Shown here one piece after another: positions 53,440 to 61,190 of a stretch of 64,000 nt of DNA (position 1 is the stretch's first letter; every line of letters begins with the position of its first letter). The stretch covers positions 248,001 to 312,000 of the forward strand of contig JBBMRB010000003.1 of the NCBI GenBank assembly GCA_038900335.1, given 5' to 3'. The stretch is from Rs1 sp038900335 (lineage in GTDB: Bacteria > Pseudomonadota > Gammaproteobacteria > Pseudomonadales > Balneatricaceae). The notes under the pieces were generated by a model. That model was not told the origin of the DNA, searched no databases, and was given only the letters and a program-made list of their open reading frames with translations. The position numbers and the translations under genes are program-made.

Positions 53440-54242
53440 TGAATAACAGCACTACAGCGCCAGTTATCGAACAAATGCAAATGATTGCCGTCACTGGCAT
53501 CCCTGATATTGCCCCAGGCGATGATGTCGCCGCTGAAATAAACAAGGCTCTGGCCAAATTATCACTGACCTTTGAAGATGGTGATATTTTAGTGATAGCC
53601 CATAAAATCGTCTCAAAAGCCGAAGGGCGTATTGTTAAGCTCAGTGATGTAAAGCCAAGCGAGCAGGCCTTTGAGCTAGCTGAGCAACTTAATAAAGACC
53701 CGGCTAAGGTACAGTGCGTATTGGATGAATCAAAACGTATTGTGCGCACCAATAAACATCCGCACCAAGAAGAAGGCTTAATTATAGCTGAGCACAAGCT
53801 AGGCTTTATCTGCGCTAATGCTGCGGTTGATGAGTCCAACGTTGATCAACCAGGGCACGTCATTTTATTGCCAAAAGACCCTGATGACAGCGCGCGAAAA
53901 ATTTGTGCACAACTAGAGCAATCAAATAACTGTGAGCTAGGCGTGGTTATCTCAGACACCTTTGGTAGACCTTGGCGCACAGGCTTAGTCAACGTAGCGA
54001 TTGGTATCGCTAACGTGCCGAGCAAAATAGATTTAGCAGGTGAGCTAGACGCTTATGGTCGAGAGCTGCGCGTAACCGTGCCCGCGCTCGCCGATGAGCT
54101 AGCCGCTGCCTCTGGCCTACTGATGAGTAAAGAAGGTAAAAAACCGGTCATGCTGTTTCGCGGACTCAAGTGGGATCGCTGCAAAGACAGTAGCGCCCGT
54201 GATTTAGTACGCCCGGCAACTGAAGATTTATTTAGAAAATAA
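53439..54242 (+). CDS. cofE: coenzyme F420-0:L-glutamate ligase
   Basis: CofE adds L-glutamate residues to F420-0 using GTP. The 267-residue protein contains VTGIPDIAPGDDVA, LVIAHKIVSKAEGR (here VIAHKIVSKAEGR), VISDTFGRPWRTGLVNVAIG and DAYGRELRVTVPALADELAAA, all hallmarks of CofE. It is the stand-alone archaeal-like form and lacks the C-terminal nitroreductase-like domain of mycobacterial FbiB. If the pathway goes through dehydro-F420, a separate reductase would be needed. It follows cofC directly. Confidence 0.95.
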   Translation: MNNSTTAPVIEQMQMIAVTGIPDIAPGDDVAAEINKALAKLSLTFEDGDILVIAHKIVSKAEGRIVKLSDVKPSEQAFELAEQLNKDPAKVQCVLDESKRIVRTNKHPHQEEGLIIAEHKLGFICANAAVDESNVDQPGHVILLPKDPDDSARKICAQLEQSNNCELGVVISDTFGRPWRTGLVNVAIGIANVPSKIDLAGELDAYGRELRVTVPALADELAAASGLLMSKEGKKPVMLFRGLKWDRCKDSSARDLVRPATEDLFRK

Positions 54243-54280
54243 CAATTATTTACAGCGAGTAAACAAAGGGGATAAGAACA

Positions 54281-54952
54281 ATGACAATAGCTATTTTAGG
54301 TGGAACAGGCCCGCAAGGCAAAGGGCTCGCATTACGCTTTGCCAGAGCAGGTGTCGATGTCATCATCGGCTCAAGAGATGCAGCAAGAGCCGCTGAAATT
54401 GCAGCACAGCTGGCAGCGGTTGTTCCTGATGCCACAGGTAAAATCAGCGGTAGTGACAACATTGACGCGGTCAATACTGCGCCTGAATTTGTCATACTCG
54501 CCGTACCTTACAGTGCCCACAATGCCACGCTTAACGATATTAAAGATGCACTCAATGGCAAAATTTTAATCGATATTGTAGTGCCGTTAAAAGCAGGTGA
54601 CCCCAAGGCGGTTGATATGCCTAAAGAGGGTTCAGCTACTGAAGCAGCACAGGCATTACTAGGTGATGATATCCATGTTGTCGGAGCGTTACACAACGTA
54701 TCAGCCACCAGCTTAAACAGCTTAGACACCGCAATTAACTGCGACATCTTAGTATGTGGTAACAACTTAGCGGCGAAAGAGAAAGTGATGGAGCTTATCC
54801 AGAAATTGGATGTCCTCGCGTACAACGTAGGCCCCGCTGTTAATGCACGCTGCGTAGAGGCGATCACACCGATGCTTATCCGCTTAAATATTTCCAAAAA
54901 AGTGCCATTCACTCATGCTGGCATAAAAATCTGCGCACCTAGTGATCACTAA
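54281..54952 (+). CDS. npdG: NADPH-dependent F420 reductase
   Basis: This enzyme moves hydride between NADPH and F420, making the reduced cofactor for dependent enzymes. The 223-residue protein begins with a Rossmann loop, [18 protein letters not shown], followed by [10 protein letters not shown] as the NADPH phosphate region. It also has [11 protein letters not shown] and [10 protein letters not shown]. The length fits Fno/NpdG. It is 38 bp after cofE with a strong ribosome site (GGGGATAAG). Its presence shows that the operon encodes both cofactor synthesis and recycling. Confidence 0.92.
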   Translation: MTIAILGGTGPQGKGLALRFARAGVDVIIGSRDAARAAEIAAQLAAVVPDATGKISGSDNIDAVNTAPEFVILAVPYSAHNATLNDIKDALNGKILIDIVVPLKAGDPKAVDMPKEGSATEAAQALLGDDIHVVGALHNVSATSLNSLDTAINCDILVCGNNLAAKEKVMELIQKLDVLAYNVGPAVNARCVEAITPMLIRLNISKKVPFTHAGIKICAPSDH

Positions 54953-55159
54953 TTACTGACACTAGCTAGCACAATCATGAGTACTTACATAAGCGCTGAC
55001 ATAAGTGCTTAGTAGCAAAATAATAACACGAATTAGAGGGCCTTGGTGCATACCAAGCCTTCATTGATCCAGCGTCATAACCGGCTTTAAAAAGCTAAAA
55101 ATGACGCTTAACTGTTGATAAAAGAATCATCTAAAAGAGAATCTTCTCAGGAGCTTAAC

Positions 55160-56164
55160 ATGGAATTTGGTATTACATTTAAAGGGTTTGTTGATCCTAA
55201 AAGAGCACGTAACTTAGTTCGCCAAGCTGAAGAAGCTGGTTTCACCTACTGCTGGTTTTACGATTCACACGTACTGTGGCGTGAATGTTACCCTGCCATC
55301 GCTATGTGCATGGAACACACTACAAAAATGAAATTTGGCCCTTGTGTGACCAACCCTAACTCGCGTGATTGGTCAGTTGCTGCCAGCTTATTCGGTAGCT
55401 TAGCGCTACAATCTGAAGGTCGTTTTGTGGTTGGTTTAGGCCGTGGCGATAGCGCGATGCGCGTGATGGGTAAAAAGCCTGCTACACTTGCTCGTCTTGC
55501 TGAATTCACCCAAAAAGTTAAAGCAATGGTTCGCGGTGAAGAAGTTCATTATGGCGAGAGCCCTGAGCCTGTTAAATTTCCTTGGGCTAATGGTTATGAG
55601 TTACCAGTACACATTGGCGCATACGGCCCTAAAGCCCTAAAAACTGCCGGTGAAGTAGGCGATGGTGTTATTTTACAAATCGCTGATCCATCACTAGTTA
55701 AATGGTTCGCTGAGCAAGCGATTAACGCCGGTAAAGAAGCGGGACGTGATATGTCTGACTTCCAAGTCATTGCCTCAGCCCCTGCCTACATGGGTGATAT
55801 GGAGAAATGTCGTGATGCAACGCGTTGGTTCCCAGCGATGGTCGGTAACCATGTTGCCGATATCGTTGAGAAGTACGGCGCACACAGTGGCCTAGTACCT
55901 GAGAGTTTAACTAACTACATAGAGCAACGTAAAGGCTATGATTACTCTAAACACGGCCAAAGCGATAACCCTTACCTAGACTTCATTAGCGATGACATCA
56001 TCGATAGCTTTAGTGTATTAGGTGAAGCACAAAGCCATATCGCTAAAATCAAAGAGCTAGAAGATGTCGGCACCACTATGTTCAACATCTACCTAGACAG
56101 TGGTGATGAAGAGCAAATTATCGCAGATTACGGCAACAAGATTATTCCTGAATTTCGTAAATAA
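55160..56164 (+). CDS. F420-type LLM (luciferase-like) oxidoreductase
   Basis: A 334-residue member of the luciferase-like flavin/F420 oxidoreductase fold, closest in style to the family labelled TIGR03842. It begins MEFGITFKGFVDPKRARNLV and has WFYDSHVLWRECYPAI, GPCVTNPNSRDWSVAASLFG, RFVVGLGRGDSAMRVMG and PVHIGAYGPKALKTAGEVGDG. Proteins of this family are usually predicted to use F420. Being in the F420 operon makes F420 use likely here. The ATG at 55160 has AGGAG; the frame is open 15 codons upstream. It lies 64 bp before an amidohydrolase gene. The substrate is unknown; a pyrimidine- or hydantoin-like compound is inferred from the regulator and partner. Confidence 0.9.
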   Translation: MEFGITFKGFVDPKRARNLVRQAEEAGFTYCWFYDSHVLWRECYPAIAMCMEHTTKMKFGPCVTNPNSRDWSVAASLFGSLALQSEGRFVVGLGRGDSAMRVMGKKPATLARLAEFTQKVKAMVRGEEVHYGESPEPVKFPWANGYELPVHIGAYGPKALKTAGEVGDGVILQIADPSLVKWFAEQAINAGKEAGRDMSDFQVIASAPAYMGDMEKCRDATRWFPAMVGNHVADIVEKYGAHSGLVPESLTNYIEQRKGYDYSKHGQSDNPYLDFISDDIIDSFSVLGEAQSHIAKIKELEDVGTTMFNIYLDSGDEEQIIADYGNKIIPEFRK

Positions 56165-56227
56165 TCAGCATTAATTGACGAGCTACAGCACAGTTTAACG
56201 ACTGTGCTTTTTAGATGAGGGTGAACA

Positions 56228-57460
56228 ATGAAAGACATTAAAGTTAACGGCCAGCGCCTATGGGACAGCCTGATGGAGATGGCCAAAATTGGTGCGACTG
56301 AAAAAGGCGGCGTCTGCCGACTAGCACTAACTGACCTAGATAAAGAGGGACGCGATTTATTCGTCTCTTGGTGTGAAGATGCTGGCTGTACGGTTAAAGT
56401 CGACAAGATGGGTAATATCTTTGCTCGTCGCGCTGGCAAAGACAACAACTTACCTCCTGTCGTTATGGGCAGCCATTTAGATACCCAGCCAACTGGCGGT
56501 AAATTCGATGGTATTTACGGCGTATTAGCAGGTTTAGAAGTTATTCGCACCCTTAATGATAACAACGTTGAAACACTAGCCCCTATCGAAGCGTCTGTCT
56601 GGACTAACGAGGAGGGTTCACGCTTTCCACCAGCCATGGTGGCCTCTGGCGTATTCGCCGGTGTATTTGATCTAGAATACGGTTTGAGCCGTGCCGATCT
56701 TGATGGCAAAACCATGGGTGAAGAGCTAGAGCGTATTGGTTACAACGGTGCTGAAGAAATGGGCAACCGCAAGCTAAAAGCGTTCTTTGAAGCACACATC
56801 GAGCAGGGCCCTATTTTAGAAGATGAAGACATCACTATTGGTGTCGTCACAGATGCACAAGGCCAGCGCTGGTACGAAGTAAAACTGACCGGCCAAGAAG
56901 CACATGCAGGGCCAACACCGATGGCACGTCGTAAAGACGCTTTAGTAGGTGCTGCGCGTATCATCGATGAGGTCAACAAAATCGGCCTAGCTAATGCACC
57001 ACTAGCTTGTTCGACAGTCGGCTTAATGCAAATTCACCCTAACTCGCGCAACGTGATCCCCGGTGAAGTTTTCTTCACTATCGATTTTCGTCATCCTAAC
57101 GATGAAGTGCTCTCGAAAATGGATGCAGCGCTGCGCAGCTTCGTTGAAGAAACCAGTACTGAGTTGGGCCTAGAGCTAGACTTTAAAGAAATTTGGTACT
57201 CACCTCCCGTGCCTTTCAACAAATCCTGTGTTGATTCTGTACGTGAGGCGGCAAAAAATGCTGGCTACAGCCATCGCGATATCGTCAGTGGCGCAGGTCA
57301 CGATGCCTGTTACATCTCACGCGTCGCACCGACAGGCATGGTCTTCGTTCCCTGTGAAGGCGGCATAAGCCACAACGAAATAGAGAACGCCAAGCCTGAG
57401 CACTTAGAGGCAGGTTGTAACGTACTCATTCAAGCGGTACTACTACAAGCTAACGACTAA
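56228..57460 (+). CDS. M20 amidohydrolase, beta-ureidopropionase/N-carbamoyl-amino-acid hydrolase type
   Basis: A 410-residue zinc enzyme of the allantoate/N-carbamoyl amino acid amidohydrolase group (hydantoinase/carbamoylase family). Metal ligands and catalytic residues appear in GSHLDTQPTGGKFDG, TNEEGSRFPPAM, HIEQGPILE, GQEAHAGPTPM and SGAGHDACYISR. Such enzymes release ammonia, CO2 and an amino acid from N-carbamoyl compounds, for example N-carbamoyl-beta-alanine in reductive uracil breakdown. Its place as last gene of the F420 operon, before a strong terminator, ties it to the LLM enzyme. No dihydropyrimidinase gene is in the window. Confidence 0.9.
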   Translation: MKDIKVNGQRLWDSLMEMAKIGATEKGGVCRLALTDLDKEGRDLFVSWCEDAGCTVKVDKMGNIFARRAGKDNNLPPVVMGSHLDTQPTGGKFDGIYGVLAGLEVIRTLNDNNVETLAPIEASVWTNEEGSRFPPAMVASGVFAGVFDLEYGLSRADLDGKTMGEELERIGYNGAEEMGNRKLKAFFEAHIEQGPILEDEDITIGVVTDAQGQRWYEVKLTGQEAHAGPTPMARRKDALVGAARIIDEVNKIGLANAPLACSTVGLMQIHPNSRNVIPGEVFFTIDFRHPNDEVLSKMDAALRSFVEETSTELGLELDFKEIWYSPPVPFNKSCVDSVREAAKNAGYSHRDIVSGAGHDACYISRVAPTGMVFVPCEGGISHNEIENAKPEHLEAGCNVLIQAVLLQAND

Positions 57461-57474
57461 TCCTTACCATCTTT

Positions 57475-57499
57475 GCTGGTGCTTAGCACCAGCTTTTTT
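57475..57499 (+). terminator. intrinsic terminator ending the F420 operon
   Basis: GCTGGTGC / GCACCAGC forms a perfect 8-bp GC-rich stem with a TTA loop and a run of six T, 14 bp after the last gene of the operon. Confidence 0.93.
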
Positions 57500-57937
57500 C
57501 CTAACCTTGTGCTACCTCCCCTATTCTCATTTCTCTATAGCCAATAAATTTCGCTAATCAGCTAGTCCACTTTATCTGTAGTTTTATCTGTAGTTTTATC
57601 TCTTCCTAATATCTCACTTGTGCTATTAGCGCCTATAATAATGGCTATAGTAGGGGCTATAACATCAGCTATATTTGATTATGAATAACACCTCTAAGCT
57701 CTTGAAGTTTGGCGCTTTCATGATAGATATCTTGTTATAATATGTCGTGTGATCAGATAGCTATTAAAATAGTGTTAATCAATTAAAACTAATTTAATAT
57801 GGTTCTAGCTAAATATTTAAAAACTTATGCACGAACGAGTTATTAATGTTGATCACGCTACTCTTAATCGATAGCTCGCAAAATATGCACCTATAAATTA
57901 ATGCATTGAAATATTAGTGACTAATCAAAGGTTTTTT
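57500..57937. other. gap with short tandem repeat upstream of tolC-like gene
   Basis: About 440 bp of AT-rich sequence. Near 57570-57600 the unit TTTTATCTGTAG occurs about 2.5 times in tandem. No gene is supported. The promoter of the TolC-like gene should lie at the right end. Confidence 0.5.
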
Positions 57938-59236
57938 ATGTTTTACTCTAAGTACTTCAGCAAGCAATTCACCATACTATTTTACAGCATACTATTGATT
58001 ACCAACACATCGTTAATACAGGCTAGCTCTCTTCTAAAGGTCTATCAACTCGCCGTTGACACCGACCCAAGTGTTCAGCAGGCGCAGTACACTTTACTCA
58101 ATAGCCAAGAGAGCATTATTCAAGCACACTCAACACTCCTCCCAGCTATTGATGGTCAGTTACGCGCTTCCTGGAATAGTAATTCCACTGCAACGAACAC
58201 AGATTTAAAAAGCTATACTGTTAATTTAACTCAAGCCATTTATGACCCCGTATTGAATGCGACCTTAAAAAAGGCAAATAATGTTGAGCGACAAGCCAAG
58301 TTGATACTGGCTCAAACTGAGCAAACACTTATTTTAAGATCCGTTGTCGCTTATGTTAATGCAATGATCGCGACCAATAACTTAACTACCGATCAAGCAC
58401 GTGAACGCTCTTTTAGAAAAAGCCTGGATAGAGCAAAATCTGAGTTTGACGTCGGAATTATAGCTATGACTGATGTCCATGAAGCACAAGCTTCTTATGA
58501 TAACGCGCACGTTGACTTGATTATCAGTGAAGGTCGATTAGAAAATAGCTTAGAAGTACTGCAACGCCTTACCGGTAAATACATATCAGACACTTACAAA
58601 CTCGCTCTTGATTATCCTATTGCTTTACTTAGTCCTAACGAGCCGAAACATTGGGTAGAAAAAGCGACCACTCAAAATTTAACTATTGTTTTAGGAAAAC
58701 GGGATATAGAAGCAAGTGTATTCGACACTCAGATAGCAAGCTCTAGCCGACAGCCCACGGTCAATTTACAGGCCTTTCACACACGAGATGATGATAACTT
58801 TACTGATAATCAAATAGCATTAACCTTAACGGTTCCTTTTTATTCAGGTGGTTCAATTAGCTCAAAGATAAGGCAATCGATATCACTACAAGATATTGCC
58901 AAATCAAAACAACTAGATAGCATTCGCAATATTGCTCAACAAACACAAAGCACTGTTCGAGATGTGCAAACAAACGTTTTAGCAATAAAAGCCCGCCAGC
59001 AAAGTATTCTATCGAGCAGTAGCGCGCTTATCGCTATAAAAGAAGGTTACAATGTAGGCACCAGAAATATCACCGATTTACTCAATGCAGAACAAAATTT
59101 ATTCAGTGCTAAAAATGATTATGAAAATGCAAGGCTACAACATGTAGTATTGCTGTTCACTTTAAAAAAGCTACTGGGCTCCTTATCTGCAGATGACGTT
59201 ATCGTACTCAATCGTTGGATGATCGCTACTGATTAA
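57938..59236 (+). CDS. TolC family outer membrane efflux protein
   Basis: A 432-residue TolC-type channel protein. It has a signal peptide with a hydrophobic core at about residues 10-25 and cleavage near IQASS. Two repeats of long coiled helices follow, with the phrases YQLAVDTDPSVQQAQ, LTQAIYDPVLNATL and LTVPFYSGGSISSKIRQS, the usual TolC marks. The ATG at 57938 has AAAGG 6 nt upstream; an in-frame GTG lies at 57917. There are no inner-membrane pump or adaptor genes next to it, so its partners are elsewhere. Confidence 0.92.
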   Translation: MFYSKYFSKQFTILFYSILLITNTSLIQASSLLKVYQLAVDTDPSVQQAQYTLLNSQESIIQAHSTLLPAIDGQLRASWNSNSTATNTDLKSYTVNLTQAIYDPVLNATLKKANNVERQAKLILAQTEQTLILRSVVAYVNAMIATNNLTTDQARERSFRKSLDRAKSEFDVGIIAMTDVHEAQASYDNAHVDLIISEGRLENSLEVLQRLTGKYISDTYKLALDYPIALLSPNEPKHWVEKATTQNLTIVLGKRDIEASVFDTQIASSSRQPTVNLQAFHTRDDDNFTDNQIALTLTVPFYSGGSISSKIRQSISLQDIAKSKQLDSIRNIAQQTQSTVRDVQTNVLAIKARQQSILSSSSALIAIKEGYNVGTRNITDLLNAEQNLFSAKNDYENARLQHVVLLFTLKKLLGSLSADDVIVLNRWMIATD

Positions 59237-59440
59237 GACCGCTATCGAACATATAGCATAGCTCAATGCCCCTATAATTTGTCTCTATAATAAGCGCTCT
59301 AGGTATAGCTATGGATGCCCTGCTGCTAAGTCAGATTCGAGATTGCCACCTGTTGTAGTACAGCAGCAATTGATCCGATAGCAGCTGATCATTGAATCGA
59401 AGAAATCACTCGTTATACAAATTTAGGAGCTGACAACGTC

Positions 59441-61180
59441 TTAGTCAATAGTGATTTTATGCTGACAAAATTCAATAAAGTCTTCTTGAGAAAGCGGCTT
59501 AGAAAACAAATAACCTTGAATTAAGTCACAGCCTATTTTCTGTAGATAATCAAGCTGAGCTTTAAACTCAACCCCTTCTGCCACTACCTGAAAATTCAAT
59601 TTCTTTGACATAGTAACGATAGCGGATGTTATTGCTTGATCACCGTTATTAGCTGGTAAGCCATCAATAAATGCTTTATCTATTTTAAGCTCATCGATAG
59701 GAAACTCTTTTAAATAGCTTAATGATGAATAGCCGGTGCCAAAATCGTCAACAGATACTTTTATCCCAAGCGCCCTTATTAGATGGAGTATTTCAGTGGT
59801 TTTATGAATATCTGCCATCGCTAAGCTCTCAGTAATCTCAAACATAATAGCGCTAGCACAGGCGCCTGTTTCCAGCAGGGCTGCTTTTATCACATCGAGA
59901 AATGTCGGTGATCTGAACTGTCTTCCAGAGATGTTAATTGAAATCATTATATCATCTAGACCATGATTTCTTAATAGTACCGAGTGCTTACAAGCTTCCA
60001 GTAGAACACGATTACCAATGTCGATCATCAAGTCGTTTTCTTCTGCGATGGGTATAAATATGTTCGGTGAAATGAAGCCTTTGATCGGGTGATGCCAACG
60101 TAACAGCGCTTCAGCACCTTTTACTGCAAATGTATTGGCATCGACCTGGGGCTGATATACTAAACCAAACTCTGAATTGCTGATGGCGACTCTTAAATCT
60201 TGTTGTAAATCTATTTTTTCTTTTAAATGTTTATTGGCCTCACTAGAGTAAAATTGATAGCCATCTTCTTTAATACCTACTAAAGAATCCGCCACACTGC
60301 TAGCCTTGCTTAACAAATCATCTGAATCAGAGCCGTCATTTGGATACACTGATATGCCGATATACAAGGACAAGAAGAGTGAACGACCTTCTACTATTAA
60401 AGGCTTTTTAAATGCGGCAATAAATCGCTCTGCCACGTAGGACGCATCACCCACATTTTGAATACGCGAAAGTAAAACAGAAAATTCATCACCGGCAATA
60501 TGCGCTGTAATTCTGGTAGGGTCTTGACTACCGCTATTTGAAATAACATCGGAAGAGCGAACACAATCCAGTAAACGCTCAGAGACAGATTTCAGTATAG
60601 ACTCACTTATTTTAGGGCCCAATCCTTGCGTTAATTTTCGATATTCTCCCAAGCGAACATTTAAAATCGATAGATGCTCTGATTTATCTTTAAAACTCGT
60701 AATCGCTTTACTGATACGCTTTAGGTAAAGCTTTTTGTTCGGTAAGCCCGTCAGTGGATCAAAATAGGCAAGTCTGTCTTGATAAGCTTTAAATGTTAAC
60801 GTGTTACGAACTCGTAAAGCGAGTTCACTTTGGTCAACAGGTTTTGCAAGAAAATCAGTAGCGCCCAGTGCTAACGCTTTTAATTTTGAGGCCGAGTCAG
60901 TAGAAGAGGTCAATATAATAACCGGCAGGTGCTTGGTTTTTTCACTGGCCCGCAGCTCTGCTAAAATTTCATAGCCGTCAACTTTTGGCATGACGATATC
61001 TAACAGTATTATGTCAGGCTCTTTTCTAGAAATTTCTTGCAACGCAGTAGTTGCATCACTGATACCGCAAAAATTTTGGTAACCTGCATCCTCTAAGAAT
61101 ATTTGGATTAGTTCGAGCATAATAGGCTCGTCATCAATCATCATTATGAGAGAATTTTTTAACGCGAGATCTACATTCAT
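59441..61180 (-). CDS. response regulator with degenerate GGDEF and intact EAL domain
   Basis: A 579-residue c-di-GMP protein. The receiver (residues about 10-125) has MIDDEPIM, the phospho-aspartate in IILLDIVMPKVDG and the lysine in FLAKPVD. The GGDEF domain carries AGDEF in place of GGDEF and lacks a clear inhibitory RxxD site, so cyclase activity is doubtful. The EAL domain is intact (GAEALLRWHHP, FEITESLAM, DDFGTGYSSLSYL, KIDKAF), so the protein is probably a phosphodiesterase. Its start lies 10 nt after the stop of the hybrid kinase gene, so the kinase is its likely partner. The frame is open 15 codons further upstream. Confidence 0.92.
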   Translation of the reverse strand: MNVDLALKNSLIMMIDDEPIMLELIQIFLEDAGYQNFCGISDATTALQEISRKEPDIILLDIVMPKVDGYEILAELRASEKTKHLPVIILTSSTDSASKLKALALGATDFLAKPVDQSELALRVRNTLTFKAYQDRLAYFDPLTGLPNKKLYLKRISKAITSFKDKSEHLSILNVRLGEYRKLTQGLGPKISESILKSVSERLLDCVRSSDVISNSGSQDPTRITAHIAGDEFSVLLSRIQNVGDASYVAERFIAAFKKPLIVEGRSLFLSLYIGISVYPNDGSDSDDLLSKASSVADSLVGIKEDGYQFYSSEANKHLKEKIDLQQDLRVAISNSEFGLVYQPQVDANTFAVKGAEALLRWHHPIKGFISPNIFIPIAEENDLMIDIGNRVLLEACKHSVLLRNHGLDDIMISINISGRQFRSPTFLDVIKAALLETGACASAIMFEITESLAMADIHKTTEILHLIRALGIKVSVDDFGTGYSSLSYLKEFPIDELKIDKAFIDGLPANNGDQAITSAIVTMSKKLNFQVVAEGVEFKAQLDYLQKIGCDLIQGYLFSKPLSQEDFIEFCQHKITID

Positions 61181-61190
61181 TAATTTATTT

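Noticed and set aside
53273..53839. 188-codon minus-strand open frame
   Set aside because: It is antisense across the cofC/cofE junction, both of which are well supported.
55035..55062. Hairpin CTTGGT/ACCAAG between npdG and the LLM gene as a terminator
   Set aside because: The stem is only 6 bp and no T-run follows, so it does not convincingly split the operon.
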